A stretch of DNA of 64,000 nucleotides, taken from positions 82,403 to 146,402 of the forward strand of contig NZ_PVWN01000006.1 in the NCBI RefSeq assembly GCF_003003885.1, in the 5' to 3' direction. Below, piece by piece: positions 36,895 through 47,007 of the stretch. Origin of the DNA: Chlorogloea sp. CCALA 695 (GTDB taxonomy: Bacteria > Cyanobacteriota > Cyanobacteriia > Cyanobacteriales > Chroococcidiopsidaceae). The notes under the pieces were generated by a model, which was not told where the DNA came from, searched no databases, and saw only the letters and a list, made by a program, of their open reading frames with translations. Position 1 is the stretch's first letter. Each line of letters opens with the position of its first letter. The translations under genes were made by a program, and so were the position numbers.

Positions 36895-37288
36895 TAATAG
36901 CCAATTATTTTGAGCTAAACGGTAATATCTTACTTACTATTGGTTCCATAGAAGGAGAAACAATTTATGTGAGCTATCTTATCGTTCATTTTTGTTTCTG
37001 TCTGCTCAATATAATTTTTTTATACTGGCTTGTTGGTAAATTGCGACGATTTTTTGTTGGTGCTTTCAAGCAATAAAGTCTTTGGACAAAATCTTTAATT
37101 CCTGATAATTTACTCCACTTTTTGCCTGACGCTACATTACTACAAATCGTTCCTACCTAACACTATCTGAATGAGTTTATCAAACTTCACCAATTTATAA
37201 TTGGTTACTAATCTACAAGATTGTAACTACTTTTGTAAATTAGTCTGCAATAAAATTCTTGACTAATATTTTATATATTATTTACAAA
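36895..37288. other. Intergenic gap upstream of tic22-like gene
   Basis: About 390 bp, AT-rich, between the Tic22-like start and tRNA-Pro. It must hold the promoter of the Tic22-prmC-tsaC operon. A small dyad (ACCAATTTATAATTGGT) sits at about 37189-37205. I see no RNA gene or coding frame. Confidence 0.5.
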
Positions 37289-37362
37289 TCGGGATGACAG
37301 GATTTGAACCTGCGACATCCTGCTCCCAAAGCAGGCGCGCTACCAAGCTGCGCTACATCCCG
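37289..37362 (-). tRNA. tRNA-Pro (anticodon TGG)
   Basis: 74-nt cloverleaf, minus strand. Acceptor arms CGGGATG and CATCCCG, anticodon arm CCTGC-TTTGGGA-GCAGG (anticodon TGG, reads CCA), T arm GCAGG-TTCAAAT-CCTGT. Discriminator base A; CCA not encoded. Confidence 0.95.
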
Positions 37363-37442
37363 TATTTTAGCTCGTACACTAACTTAACACAGAAGTACAA
37401 TTATCACAAACTTGCCTCTAATTAAGCAGTAGGTAAGATGCT

Positions 37443-38000
<558 letters not shown>

Positions 38001-38252
38001 TTATTTTGCCTATATTAGCTAGGAAAGGTCAAGCTATTAGCAAAAAGCAAAGCTCGATCTTGAGATAAAAGCAAATCAATAGAAAAGTTGATTTTCCCCT
38101 CTAAAAACAAAATAAGCTCCTAGAAGTCAATATGCTTTTACCTAGCCATCTTAAAACTTTAACACTTTGTTAACAACCTGCTAGACAACGGGGATCGATT
38201 TTTTGGCAATTTTAGTGTCAAAGCGGAGGAGTGTTAAGGATAAAATATAGTT

Positions 38253-39194
38253 ATGGCAACTATTGAAATTTCGGGAATTGAACATAGCTACGAACTGACG
38301 GGCTTTGCGTCAGATTCTCCTACCTTAGTTTTTATCCACGGGTGGCTACTAAGCCGTGAATACTGGCAACCTTTAATTAAGTGTTTAGCACCAGATCGCC
38401 AGTGTTTAGCTTATGATTTGCGCGGCTTTGGTCAATCTCCAGGCAGATTAACGTCAATAACTGATGCTCCTGTAGTTAATCCATTCTTAAATAGTGCTGT
38501 AAACAAGACAGAAAATGTCCCTGATTTACGCTCAAATAACCCGCAGAATTTTTCTAATTGCTATACGACGGCGGCTTACGCAGAGGATTTAGTTGTTCTC
38601 TTAAAAACGTTGAATATCAGTAGTGCATGGCTAATTGGTCACTCTTTAGGGGCAACGGTAGCGCTATTAGCCGCCGAACTTCGCAGCACCCAAATAAAAG
38701 GCGTAATCTGTATCAATGCTGGAGGGGGAGTGTACCTCAAAGAAGCCTTTGAGCAGTTTCGCGCGGCGGGTCAGCAGTTATTAAAAATTCGTCCCCGTTG
38801 GCTTTGTTACTTACCTTTAGTTGATTTAATATTTACCCGCGCTAATGTAGTCAATCCTATAGCTCGCCAATGGGGTCGCCAAAGAGTAATTGATTTTGTG
38901 ATGGCTAATCCCGAAGCCGCTTTAGGAACCCTTTTAGACTCGACCACCGAGGAAGAAGTGAACCGATTACCGTCGCTAGTTTCTCACTTGTCCCAGCCTG
39001 TTTATTTCTTCGCCGGACAGCAAGACAAGATTATGGAGCCTAAATATGTCCGTCATCTGGCAAGCTTTCACCCCTTGTTTCAAAGCGATCGCGGTAATGT
39101 ATTAGAAATTCCTAACTGCGGACACTTGGCAATGTTGGAACAAACACATACCGTTGCTACAGAAATTCGGAGTATTTTGGCGCGACATGGGTAA
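38253..39194 (+). CDS. Alpha/beta hydrolase
   Basis: 313 aa. Oxyanion region FIHGWLLSREYW, nucleophile elbow GHSLGA, acid region FAGQQDKIMEP and histidine in NCGHLAMLEQ. The insert after RGFGQSPG carries about 45 residues of low similarity. No neighbours point to a substrate. The stop codon lies in the first unit of the heptanucleotide array that follows. Confidence 0.88.
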   Translation: MATIEISGIEHSYELTGFASDSPTLVFIHGWLLSREYWQPLIKCLAPDRQCLAYDLRGFGQSPGRLTSITDAPVVNPFLNSAVNKTENVPDLRSNNPQNFSNCYTTAAYAEDLVVLLKTLNISSAWLIGHSLGATVALLAAELRSTQIKGVICINAGGGVYLKEAFEQFRAAGQQLLKIRPRWLCYLPLVDLIFTRANVVNPIARQWGRQRVIDFVMANPEAALGTLLDSTTEEEVNRLPSLVSHLSQPVYFFAGQQDKIMEPKYVRHLASFHPLFQSDRGNVLEIPNCGHLAMLEQTHTVATEIRSILARHG

Positions 39195-39268
39195 TTGGGA
39201 ATTGGGAATTGAGAATTGGTAATTGGTAATTGGGAATTGGTAATTGGTAATTAAGTAGTTTTAAATGA
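39188..39268 (+). repeat. Heptanucleotide tandem repeat with AAGTAGTTTTA tail
   Basis: Nine or more degenerate TTGGTAA / TTGGGAA units, then AAGTAGTTTTAAATGACCAA. The array starts within the stop codon of the hydrolase and ends nine bases before the end of tsaD. It has the same arrangement as the array at 32823-32915. Confidence 0.8.
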
Positions 39269-39276
39269 CCAATTTC

Positions 39277-40320
39277 CTACTGCTGATATAGTTGCATAAC
39301 ATCCGTTAGTGGTAAACGCGATCGCCCAGCTAAAGTTATTGGTGATGTATGACCACGATTGAAGTGTTCCGCCGCCGCACAGCCAATCATTGCTGCATTG
39401 TCGGTACAATACTTCATTGGTGGAAATAAGACGCGCAAGTTATGCTCTTTGGCTGCCGCTTGCAAATGCTGCCTTAGTCCACTATTTGCCGCTACTCCAC
39501 CACCTACAGCAATAGTATCTAAACCGAAATCCGTAGCGCAGGCAATGGCTCTTTTTGTCAGACTTTTCGCTACAGTCTCTTGGAAACTTGCCGCTATATC
39601 CCCTACTGGAAAAACTCCATTGTCTTGCTTCACTTTTTGCACTAGCCGCAATACTGCTGTTTTTAAGCCGCTAAAGCTCGAGTCGTAAGGATGAAACTTG
39701 CCATTTGCTAAAGAAATTTTGCCTTCGGGGAGTTTAAAAGCTTGGGGGTTGCCAATTTGGGCTAATTTATCAATCTCTGGCCCGCCGGGATATCCTAATT
39801 CTAATAATCGCGCTACTTTATCAAAAGCTTCTCCCGCCGCATCGTCGTGGGTTTGTCCCAAGGTTTCGTATTCACCGCAGTCTTTGACATAAATTAAGCT
39901 GGTATGACCACCAGAGACTAGCAAGCTTAAAAAAGGCGGCTCTAAACTAGGTTCACTTAAACAGTTGGCGTAAATATGCCCTTCTAAATGATGCACCCCG
40001 ATTAAGGGCAAGTTATGCAGAATTGCTAAGGTTTTAGCGGCAGAGATACCTACCATTAGCGCTCCCACAAGTCCGGGGGCGCAAGTTACCGCCACAGCAT
40101 CGATTTTTGTGATTGGTCTTTGGGCCTGTTCTAAAGCCAAGGCGATCGCGCTATTAATTGTTTCTAAGTGCTGGCGTGATGCTATTTCTGGCACTACCCC
40201 GCCATACTGCTTATGGATGGGAATTTGGGAGGTGACAACGCTACTGCAAACTGTGCGATTATTTATTACCGCGACGGCAGTTTCGTCGCAGCTAGTTTCT
40301 ATGGCTAGAATAGTTGACAT
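39277..40320 (-). CDS. tsaD: tRNA N6-adenosine threonylcarbamoyltransferase
   Basis: 347 aa. ASKHA-type motif AIETSCDET at the start, metal ligands His111 and His115 in [20 protein letters not shown], and the C-terminal [13 protein letters not shown] and [13 protein letters not shown]. It transfers the threonylcarbamoyl group made by TsaC to A37 of tRNAs. Single gene, divergent from psaF. Confidence 0.96.
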   Translation of the reverse strand: MSTILAIETSCDETAVAVINNRTVCSSVVTSQIPIHKQYGGVVPEIASRQHLETINSAIALALEQAQRPITKIDAVAVTCAPGLVGALMVGISAAKTLAILHNLPLIGVHHLEGHIYANCLSEPSLEPPFLSLLVSGGHTSLIYVKDCGEYETLGQTHDDAAGEAFDKVARLLELGYPGGPEIDKLAQIGNPQAFKLPEGKISLANGKFHPYDSSFSGLKTAVLRLVQKVKQDNGVFPVGDIAASFQETVAKSLTKRAIACATDFGLDTIAVGGGVAANSGLRQHLQAAAKEHNLRVLFPPMKYCTDNAAMIGCAAAEHFNRGHTSPITLAGRSRLPLTDVMQLYQQ

Positions 40321-40478
40321 TTGGTTGAAATTAGCGATTAATTTACTACTTTTGGCTGCTATTGATTGGGAAACTTAAACTTTTATTTACTTAATCTATT
40401 GTCGGCTCTCTGGCAAGAGTATGATAGCTTCCAAGTTCTGAAAACTTTATTTGTTTTGTAACAAAGGGAAACAATTTC

Positions 40479-40979
40479 ATGCAACGATTGTTTGCTTTGG
40501 TTCTAGTCATTGGTTTCTGGTTTAACTTTGCGCCTCCAGCCTCAGCTTCAGCGCAAGCTAATCTAGTTCCTTGTAGTGAATCACCAGCCTTTCTTCAACG
40601 GGCAAAAGATGCCCGTAACACAACGGGCGATCCCAATTCTGGCGCAAAACGTTTCGAGCGTTATGCTCAAGCTCAGTGCGGCCCTGAAGGTTTACCCCAT
40701 TTAATTGTTGATGGTCGTCTCGACCGTGCTGGGGACTTCATTATTCCTAGCATTCTCTTTCTCTATATTGCTGGTTGGATTGGTTGGGCAGGTCGCTCCT
40801 ATATCCGAGCAAGCAAAAAATTGGAAGGTTCTCCCGAAAGTAGGGAAATTATCATTGACGTGCCTTTGGCGCTGAAATGTACCGCAGGCGGTGCTACTTG
40901 GCCCTTGGCAGCTACTTCGGAATTTTTATCAGGCGAACTATACGCCAAAGATGAAGAAATACCTGTTTCACCACGCTAA
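40479..40979 (+). CDS. psaF: Photosystem I reaction centre subunit III
   Basis: 166 aa with a lumen-directing signal peptide of about 24 residues ([20 protein letters not shown]). The mature part has the two conserved cysteines (C32 and C67), [19 protein letters not shown] and a membrane helix near residues 90-108. PsaF is the plastocyanin/cytochrome c6-side subunit. psaJ follows 38 bp downstream, the usual operon. Confidence 0.97.
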   Translation: MQRLFALVLVIGFWFNFAPPASASAQANLVPCSESPAFLQRAKDARNTTGDPNSGAKRFERYAQAQCGPEGLPHLIVDGRLDRAGDFIIPSILFLYIAGWIGWAGRSYIRASKKLEGSPESREIIIDVPLALKCTAGGATWPLAATSEFLSGELYAKDEEIPVSPR

Positions 40980-41017
40980 TTTAGCTTAACTTATCCGCTT
41001 ATTTTGAGTGTCGATTG

Positions 41018-41167
41018 ATGAAAAATAAAGAAGACCAAAAAACCTACTTTCTTCAGTATCTTTCTCTAGCGCCAGTGCTGGCAGTAGTTTCAGTTTCTAT
41101 CGCTTTCACTACTTGGGCTATATTCAACAGCATCTTCCCTGATTTGCTTTTCCATCCCATGCCGTAG
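41018..41167 (+). CDS. psaJ: Photosystem I reaction centre subunit IX
   Basis: 49 aa, found by reading the gap after psaF. The sequence runs QKTYFLQYLSLAPVLAVVS then SIAFTTWAIFNSIFPDLLFHPMP, the single-helix PsaJ with its conserved N-terminal YLS-AP and C-terminal FPDLL blocks. ATG at 41018, TAG at 41165-41167. It is cotranscribed with psaF. Confidence 0.95.
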   Translation: MKNKEDQKTYFLQYLSLAPVLAVVSVSIAFTTWAIFNSIFPDLLFHPMP

Positions 41168-41198
41168 AAGTAGCTCTAATTGCTAGTTCGATGTTTAT

Positions 41199-41241
41199 TA
41201 GCTAAATAAATTACTTGTCGTTCAAGTAATTTATTTAGCTA
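41199..41241. repeat. 19-bp perfect inverted repeat after psaJ
   Basis: Arms 41199-41217 and 41223-41241 pair perfectly around a 5-base loop (TCGTT); arm sequence TAGCTAAATAAATTACTTG. There is no T-run directly after it. It could stabilise the 3' end of the psaFJ message or be a processing site. Confidence 0.85.
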
Positions 41242-41281
41242 GTACCTAATAAATGTAATTAAGTCATACTTCTAAAGGTGT

Positions 41282-41321
41282 AAACTTGCAATTTTCTTTA
41301 ACATAGATTGCGAGTTTTTTT
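41282..41321 (+). terminator. Rho-independent terminator of psaF-psaJ
   Basis: Stem AAACTTGCAAT (41282-41292) pairs with ATTGCGAGTTT (41307-41317) with one G-T wobble and is followed by a T-run. It is placed between psaJ and psaL and should end the psaFJ transcript. Confidence 0.8.
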
Positions 41322-41443
41322 AGTGTTTATTTATCAAAATTAGTTTAATTAATTTTTCTAAAGTTAGTGAGGAAAACTGTTATTTGGTTACAGTTAATAA
41401 CCTAAAATAATGCCACTATCATGTTTAAATACTAAGAGCAAAT

Positions 41444-41965
41444 ATGGCGCAAGCAATAGATGCATCAAAAGATCGCCCCAGCGATCCTAGAAATAGAGAA
41501 GTTGTGTTTCCTCCCAACCGCGATCCGCAGTGGGGAGACTTAGAGACACCAATCAATAATTCTGGTTTGGTTAAATGGTACATTAATAATTTGCCAGCTT
41601 ACCGTCAGGGTATAACTACCCAACGCCGAGGCTTAGAAGCTGGGATGGCTCATGGTTATTGGCTGCTTGGTCCTTTCGCCAAACTCGGCCCGTTAAGGGA
41701 TGCTGATATTGCTAATTTAGCTGGATTGTTATCAACTTTAGGAATGGTAGCAATTTCTGCTTTTGCGATCGCCCTTTACGCTAATAGCAATCCTCCCCAA
41801 CCAGTTGCAAATGTAACAACTGCCAATCGAGTACCTGATGCTTTCAAATCTCCCGAAGGTTGGAATAGTTACGCGACTAGCTTTTTAATTGGTGGCGTTG
41901 GTGGCGCTGTAGTTGCCTACTTCCTGCTTGACAATATAGAAGTGATCCAAAAGGTGTTTAGTTAA
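41444..41965 (+). CDS. psaL: Photosystem I reaction centre subunit XI
   Basis: 173 aa, three membrane segments. Typical PsaL blocks: NREVVFPPNRDPQWGDLETP, LPAYRQGITTQRRGLEAGMAHGYW when read in parts, GPFAKLGPLRDAD and LAGLLSTLG. PsaL mediates PSI trimer or tetramer formation. The N-terminal extension before the first helix is short, as in non-marine species. It appears to have its own promoter, 276 bp after psaJ with a terminator between. Confidence 0.96.
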   Translation: MAQAIDASKDRPSDPRNREVVFPPNRDPQWGDLETPINNSGLVKWYINNLPAYRQGITTQRRGLEAGMAHGYWLLGPFAKLGPLRDADIANLAGLLSTLGMVAISAFAIALYANSNPPQPVANVTTANRVPDAFKSPEGWNSYATSFLIGGVGGAVVAYFLLDNIEVIQKVFS

Positions 41966-42097
41966 TTATCAAAAAATTCCGCCGATTTTTAATGGGCGTA
42001 ATTAGAGAGTAGGTAAAAAAAGTGGAATGTATTTGCTATTAGTGAAAACTTCAACTTTTTTTCTCTGCTCTTTTTTAGTAAATTATTGAAATTTTCG

Positions 42098-42688
42098 CTA
42101 AGGTAGAATGACACTTTCGAGTTGATGCAAAGCTGTTTCCAAGTCATCATTAGTAATTTGCACATCAAAGTCGCCAGCCGAGGCAATTTCTATTTGGGCG
42201 CGTTTCAAGCGACTACTGATAGCAGAGCTTGAATCGGTCGCGCGATCGCGCAAACGTTGCTCTAGGGCGCTAAAAGACGGCGGTAGGATAAAAATCCGCA
42301 ACGCATCAGGACAGGAAGTATAAATTTGGTTCGCACCATCAAGCTCAACTTCTAGCAAAACTGTTTTGCCTTCAGCGATTTGTTGTTCTACAGGCAAACG
42401 TGGAGTGCCATAATAGTTGCCTGCAAACTCCGCCCATTCGAGCAAGTAGTGATCGCTAATCATTTTTTCAAAATCGGTGCGACTAACAAAGTAATAATGT
42501 TCTCCAGAGGTTTCACCCGGACGCGGCGAACGAGTAGTTGCAGAAATTGATAAATATATTTCTGGGTGGCGTTGCAAGAGAATTTGCACCAAAGTACCTT
42601 TACCAACACCGCTAGGGCCAGTTAAAACAATTAACTTTCCCCTAAACTTGTGTTCATTTGCTTGAGACGTAGAATTAGAAACTTGCAT
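42098..42688 (-). CDS. gmk: Guanylate kinase
   Basis: 196 aa from the ATG at 42688; a TTG six codons upstream is less likely. P-loop GPSGVGKGTLVQ, then SATTRSPRPGETSGEHYYFVSR and EWAEFAGNYYGTP, which bind GMP. It phosphorylates GMP to GDP. remA lies just upstream in the same direction, an order kept widely in bacteria. Confidence 0.95.
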   Translation of the reverse strand: MQVSNSTSQANEHKFRGKLIVLTGPSGVGKGTLVQILLQRHPEIYLSISATTRSPRPGETSGEHYYFVSRTDFEKMISDHYLLEWAEFAGNYYGTPRLPVEQQIAEGKTVLLEVELDGANQIYTSCPDALRIFILPPSFSALEQRLRDRATDSSSAISSRLKRAQIEIASAGDFDVQITNDDLETALHQLESVILP

Positions 42689-42738
42689 TTCTTGGCACAA
42701 ATCCAACCTATTTAATTGTAGTATTTACAGCAATCTTG

Positions 42739-42999
42739 CTAATTATCTGGCTGTTCGCGGTTGAGTACAAACCGATTTGCCACCGTTTCCGGCTGAATTG
42801 CTGACAAAATAACATGACTTGAATCGGTAATTATTACCGCCCTAGTACGACGACCATAAGTAGCATCAATTAGCTGACCGCGATCGCGGGCATCTGTAAT
42901 AATACGCTTAATGGGGGCAGATTCGGGGCTGACAATGGCAACTACTCGGTTAGCAGAGACAATATTACCAAAACCGATATTTATAAGCTGAATATCCAT
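42739..42999 (-). CDS. remA: RemA/DUF370 family regulator
   Basis: 86 aa from the ATG at 42999 ([12 protein letters not shown]); ten earlier in-frame codons are not typical. Conserved blocks are [21 protein letters not shown] and the ring-forming [17 protein letters not shown]. RemA in Bacillus is a DNA-binding activator of matrix genes; in cyanobacteria its targets are not established. It precedes gmk by 50 bp. Confidence 0.9.
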   Translation of the reverse strand: MDIQLINIGFGNIVSANRVVAIVSPESAPIKRIITDARDRGQLIDATYGRRTRAVIITDSSHVILSAIQPETVANRFVLNREQPDN

Positions 43000-43207
43000 G
43001 CAAAAATGACGCGACGCGCCGTATAACAAGCATTAAAACCTAACTTCAATGGTATATACAAAAATGCGTGACTTACAAGCCTGAAAAGCGCGAAAAACCT
43101 GATTTTTAGGGCATTTAACCCTGTTTTTTGATTTTTATACCTTTAGAAATCGCTCAAAAGGTAGATTAGGCACTTAATTTTATTCTCTTAGTTAAAGAAG
43201 ATTTGTT

Positions 43208-44956
43208 TTGCAACCTGTTGACTTGACAACTTTAATTGCTGCTTGCAGCGAAATTCGTAACCATTGGCTACCCGCACGTACTGAGCAAGTATACCAACGA
43301 AACCGCTTTACAATTGCGATCGCCTTACGGACGCTAAACACGCGGGGATGGCTAGAAATTTGCTGGCATCCCCAAGCGGCGCATTTTTGTATGGGTTCTC
43401 CACCACCGCGATCGCCTGATACTTTTACATTTAGCCAACAATTAATCCATCAATTGCATGGTTTGGCGCTAGTGGCAATTGTGGAGGTTGCGCCTTGGGA
43501 ACGAGTAATCGATCTGCAATTTGCTCCTCGTCCTGGAGAAAGTGCTTTAGGGCATTTGTATGTAGAAATTATGGGCAAATATAGCAATGTTATTCTTACT
43601 GATGCCAATAAAGTAATTGTTACGGCGGCGCACCAAGTTAGCCAACAGCAATCAAGTGTCCGTCCGATTCAAACCGGGCAAGTTTACGAATTGCCACCAT
43701 CATTAAGTGGTGCTGTACCATCAAAAAGTGAAATGCGATCGCGTTGGCAAGAGCGAGTAGGCTTAGTTCCAGGAGCGATAGGACGTTGTTTGCTGAAAAA
43801 CTACCGGGGTTTAAGCCCAGCTTTAGTACAGTCAATGGTACGAGTATCGGGGTTAGATCCAGAACAGCCTACTACTAGCTTAGAGCCGGAAGATTGGCAA
43901 AGGTTATTTAACCGTTGGCAAGAATGGTTACAAAACTTAGAGAAATTACAATTTTCCCCCGGTTGGACGGCTAAAGGTTACACGGTAATGGGTTGGGAAG
44001 TAATCAAGCAAGTAACAGATATTCAGGAGTTGCTAAGTAGTTACTATATACAGGAGTTAGACGGGCAAGAATTTACTCAATTGCGTAATCAACTACTGCA
44101 AAAGCTGAGTAGTATTTTAGAAAAATTGCGGCTAAAAGCGCGAACTTTTACAGAGCGCTTGCAGCAGTCAGCGCGAGTAGATATTTACCGTCAACACGCC
44201 GACTTATTGATGGCTAATTTGTCAGCATGGCAACCAGGGATGAAAGAAATTATTTTGCTTGACTTTGAAACTAGCAAACCTGTAGCCATTAGTTTAGAAC
44301 CCGAAAAAAACGCTGTCCAAAATGCCCAAAAGTTATATAAACAAGTAGGAAAGCTTAAACGCGCTCGTGGTGCGGTGGAGCCATTGCTAAACGACGTACA
44401 GGCAGAGATTGACTATCTCGAACAGGTAGAAGCGGCAATTTATCAAATAGATAAGTATCAATCGACGGCAGATTTAGAAGCTCTTTACGAAATCCGCGAC
44501 GAACTAATCGGGCAAAAACTTTTAGAAGGTACGCAATACATTCGTCCAATTTCTAGCGCTGACTCAATGCCAAATTTTCATAGGTTTTTAGCGCCTAGTG
44601 GGTTTGAGGTATTAATTGGACGCAACAATCGCCAAAACGATCGCCTAACTTTTCGATTAGCCAATGATTACGATTTGTGGTTCCACGCTCAAGAAATTCC
44701 TGGCGCTCACGTACTATTGCGCCTAGAACCCGGCAAAGTAGCCGAGGAGCGCGATTTACAATTTACTGCTGATTTGGCTGCTTACTACAGCCGTTCGCGT
44801 CAAAGTACCAGCGTTCCAGTAGTTTATACTCAACCCAAGCACGTCTATAAACCAAAGGGAGCTAAACCTGGTATTGCTATTTATAAGCAAGCGCGCCTTT
44901 TGTGGGGCAATCCTAGCCAAGGGGCAGCATATGTCAATCAGGACAGCAGCAATTAA
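43208..44956 (+). CDS. rqcH: NFACT protein RqcH
   Basis: 582 aa, TTG start with AAAGAAG upstream; no better start is visible. N-terminal NFACT-N domain with PARTEQVYQRNRFTIAIALR and FAPRPGESALGHLYVEIMGKYSN in pieces, a central coiled coil (350-440), and the C-terminal NFACT-R domain with FLAPSGFEVLIGRNNRQNDR and DLWFHAQEIPGAHVLL. RqcH recruits tRNA-Ala to stalled large ribosomal subunits and adds alanine tails. Older annotations call it fibronectin-binding protein. Confidence 0.93.
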   Translation: MQPVDLTTLIAACSEIRNHWLPARTEQVYQRNRFTIAIALRTLNTRGWLEICWHPQAAHFCMGSPPPRSPDTFTFSQQLIHQLHGLALVAIVEVAPWERVIDLQFAPRPGESALGHLYVEIMGKYSNVILTDANKVIVTAAHQVSQQQSSVRPIQTGQVYELPPSLSGAVPSKSEMRSRWQERVGLVPGAIGRCLLKNYRGLSPALVQSMVRVSGLDPEQPTTSLEPEDWQRLFNRWQEWLQNLEKLQFSPGWTAKGYTVMGWEVIKQVTDIQELLSSYYIQELDGQEFTQLRNQLLQKLSSILEKLRLKARTFTERLQQSARVDIYRQHADLLMANLSAWQPGMKEIILLDFETSKPVAISLEPEKNAVQNAQKLYKQVGKLKRARGAVEPLLNDVQAEIDYLEQVEAAIYQIDKYQSTADLEALYEIRDELIGQKLLEGTQYIRPISSADSMPNFHRFLAPSGFEVLIGRNNRQNDRLTFRLANDYDLWFHAQEIPGAHVLLRLEPGKVAEERDLQFTADLAAYYSRSRQSTSVPVVYTQPKHVYKPKGAKPGIAIYKQARLLWGNPSQGAAYVNQDSSN

Positions 44957-45144
44957 GTATAGTTTTGAGCCAATTTTCTGTTTTGCATCTCTCTAGTGGG
45001 GTACTTATGTCAAGATTTCATGAATTTTTATAAAAAAGTCTGTAGTTCCTGTTACAGTAGGAAAAGAGATTTCTACCAACTGAAGCTTTGGGATAGCGCC
45101 GTTGGGTTTCCTGGAATTAAATGACAATGTAAAAATAAAATTAT

Positions 45145-45173
45145 AGACTAGCTGTGGTAGGCTGGTCTTTTTT
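45145..45173 (+). terminator. Rho-independent terminator
   Basis: AGACTAGC pairs with GCTGGTCT (one G-T wobble) around TGTGGTAG and is followed by six T. It sits 50 bp before the solute-binding protein gene and 190 bp after rqcH. It may end rqcH, a small RNA, or act as an attenuator in the leader of the next gene. Confidence 0.7.
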
Positions 45174-45222
45174 AATAATCTAACTGGTTTCGGTGGAGAG
45201 CGGCGCTATAGCGTTTAAAGGT

Positions 45223-46386
45223 ATGGATCGCAGGAACTTTTTAATCCAAGCAGGAACAATTACGTTGTTGCAATTGTTAGCAGGCTGTAACGAGCGAGAA
45301 AAACAAAGGCTGCGAGTGCAGTTGTTAAAAGGTTCTATCCCTGCTCAGTTATTGGAGAAATTTAAGGCAAGTTTAAAACAACCTGCGAATCTAGAGTTTA
45401 CCCCAGTCGAACAATTAGTAGCGGCTTTCGACTTATTAAAGTCTTGGGAGCAACCAAAAGCCGACAAAACCACTAGCCCTTGGCAACTACCAAAAATTCC
45501 TTTAATCAATCCCGCAACGCCAGAAGTTGCAGATTTATTAACTTTAGGTGATTTTTGGTTAGGTGATGCGATCGCCCAAAAGTTAATTAAGCCCTTAGAC
45601 ATTGCCAGCTTACCCCAATGGCAAAAGCTACCCCAACGTTATCAAGAACTTGTAAAACGTAACGCCCAAGGCTTTCGTGATGATCTCAATGGGCAAATTT
45701 GGGCAGCGCCCTATCGTTGGGGTAATACCGTAATTGTTTACAACCGCGATAAGTTCAAGTCTTTGGGGTGGACACCGACAGATTGGTGCGATCTGTGGTG
45801 CAAAGAATTGCGAGGTCGGATTTCTTTACCCAATCAGCCGCGAGAAGTAATTGGTTTAACTTTAAAAGCACTTAACCTCTCTTACAACCCCAAAACCAAA
45901 GACTTACAGCAAGTCACAGGATTGACACAGCGACTAAAAGACCTACATCAGCAAGTTAAGTTTTATAGTAGTGATCGCTATATGGAGCCGCTAATTTTGG
46001 GCGATACTTGGTTAGCTGTAGGGTGGTCTACCGATGTTATCCCTGTTTTGCAACGCTATAAAGAACTTGAGGCGATCGTTCCCCGCTCTGGTAGTGCAAT
46101 TTGGGCTGATGTTTGGGTTAGTCCCACAAAAAGCAGTTCCAATCAGCTTTTAGCGCAGCAATGGATTGATTTTTGTTGGCTGGATCAAAGTCAAAGACAG
46201 ATTTCTATATTGAGTAAAGCTGCATCGCCAATGGGGGTAAAAATAAACCCGACAGACATTCAAGAAACATTAAGAAGCCTATTGCTAGTTGAAGCCGAAA
46301 CCTTAGCCAAGAGCGAGTTTTTATTGCCGTTACCCCAAGAAACTATGTCACAAATTGAATTGCTGTGGCAAGCAATGAAGCCTTAA
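45223..46386 (+). CDS. Extracellular solute-binding lipoprotein
   Basis: 387 aa from the ATG at 45223; the GTG at 45193 would add ten residues before the signal. The N-terminus MDRRNFLIQAG is Tat-like and ends in the lipobox LLAGC, so this is a lipidated periplasmic protein. The fold is spermidine/iron-binding type (DRYMEPLILGDTWLAVGWSTDVIPV, PRSGSAIWADVWVSPT). No permease is adjacent. Polyamine is possible; ligand unassigned. Its end overlaps the convergent gene by 4 bp. Confidence 0.82.
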   Translation: MDRRNFLIQAGTITLLQLLAGCNEREKQRLRVQLLKGSIPAQLLEKFKASLKQPANLEFTPVEQLVAAFDLLKSWEQPKADKTTSPWQLPKIPLINPATPEVADLLTLGDFWLGDAIAQKLIKPLDIASLPQWQKLPQRYQELVKRNAQGFRDDLNGQIWAAPYRWGNTVIVYNRDKFKSLGWTPTDWCDLWCKELRGRISLPNQPREVIGLTLKALNLSYNPKTKDLQQVTGLTQRLKDLHQQVKFYSSDRYMEPLILGDTWLAVGWSTDVIPVLQRYKELEAIVPRSGSAIWADVWVSPTKSSSNQLLAQQWIDFCWLDQSQRQISILSKAASPMGVKINPTDIQETLRSLLLVEAETLAKSEFLLPLPQETMSQIELLWQAMKP

Positions 46387-46925
46387 GGGATTGTTTTCGA
46401 GCCGCGAACGCTGGCTTTACCTAACGCCTCTAGATTAGCCATGCTACACAAACGAGGCTGGACTTTGAAGTTGCAAGTATAGGTAGCTAAAAGCTCTTGT
46501 TGATAATTAAATACCCTAACGTTGTAGCCGTAATCGCGGGCAATATTGCCAAAATTATTGACAAACTTATACCGCTCTACATAATCTAACAGACTCCAAA
46601 TCTGCCGATTGACAATTAAGTCTATACGTGCTGTGCGGCTACCTTTAGTTGGGTACGCTAACCAATTATCTAGCAATTTACCGCCAAACTGTTCTTTTGC
46701 CCACCAGATACTAGGGATAGTTAATTGTTTTTGAGAAATATTGCTTGCCGTAATTACACCATTTTTGACGGCGGCATTAGGAGCAAGCAAACTTAGCTCT
46801 AATCCTTCCTTAGCTGGAGATGGTACAGTAGCAGTCTTTGCCGTAGCCAAGGGTAAGGAAGGAAGGATAAAAGCCGCACAAGCAAGACCAATAGCTAGGA
46901 ATGATAGCGATTTTGCTTTTACCAA
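46383..46925 (-). CDS. Secreted conserved cyanobacterial protein
   Basis: 180 aa with a signal peptide (SFLAIGLACAAFILPSLPL, cleavage after ATA). Central block IPSIWWAKEQFGGKLLDNWLA, then RIDLIVNRQIWSLLDYVERYK and two cysteines (TCNFKV, RLCSM). I recognise it as a conserved cyanobacterial hypothetical protein but cannot name a function. It lies 82 bp downstream of the HpsJ-like gene on the same strand and may belong to that operon. Confidence 0.75.
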   Translation of the reverse strand: MVKAKSLSFLAIGLACAAFILPSLPLATAKTATVPSPAKEGLELSLLAPNAAVKNGVITASNISQKQLTIPSIWWAKEQFGGKLLDNWLAYPTKGSRTARIDLIVNRQIWSLLDYVERYKFVNNFGNIARDYGYNVRVFNYQQELLATYTCNFKVQPRLCSMANLEALGKASVRGSKTIP

Positions 46926-47007
46926 AACAAAAAGCCGTGTAATTTAATAATGGGGTAATGTTCCTATACTAACTTAGTAGCCTCGCCGTGCGACAAGTTA
47001 GAAGCTT

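Noticed and set aside
41380..41443. HLR1 (RpaB) site before psaL
   Set aside because: GTTATTTG and GTTACAGT near 41381-41397 resemble half-sites but are adjacent, without the two-base spacing the consensus needs.
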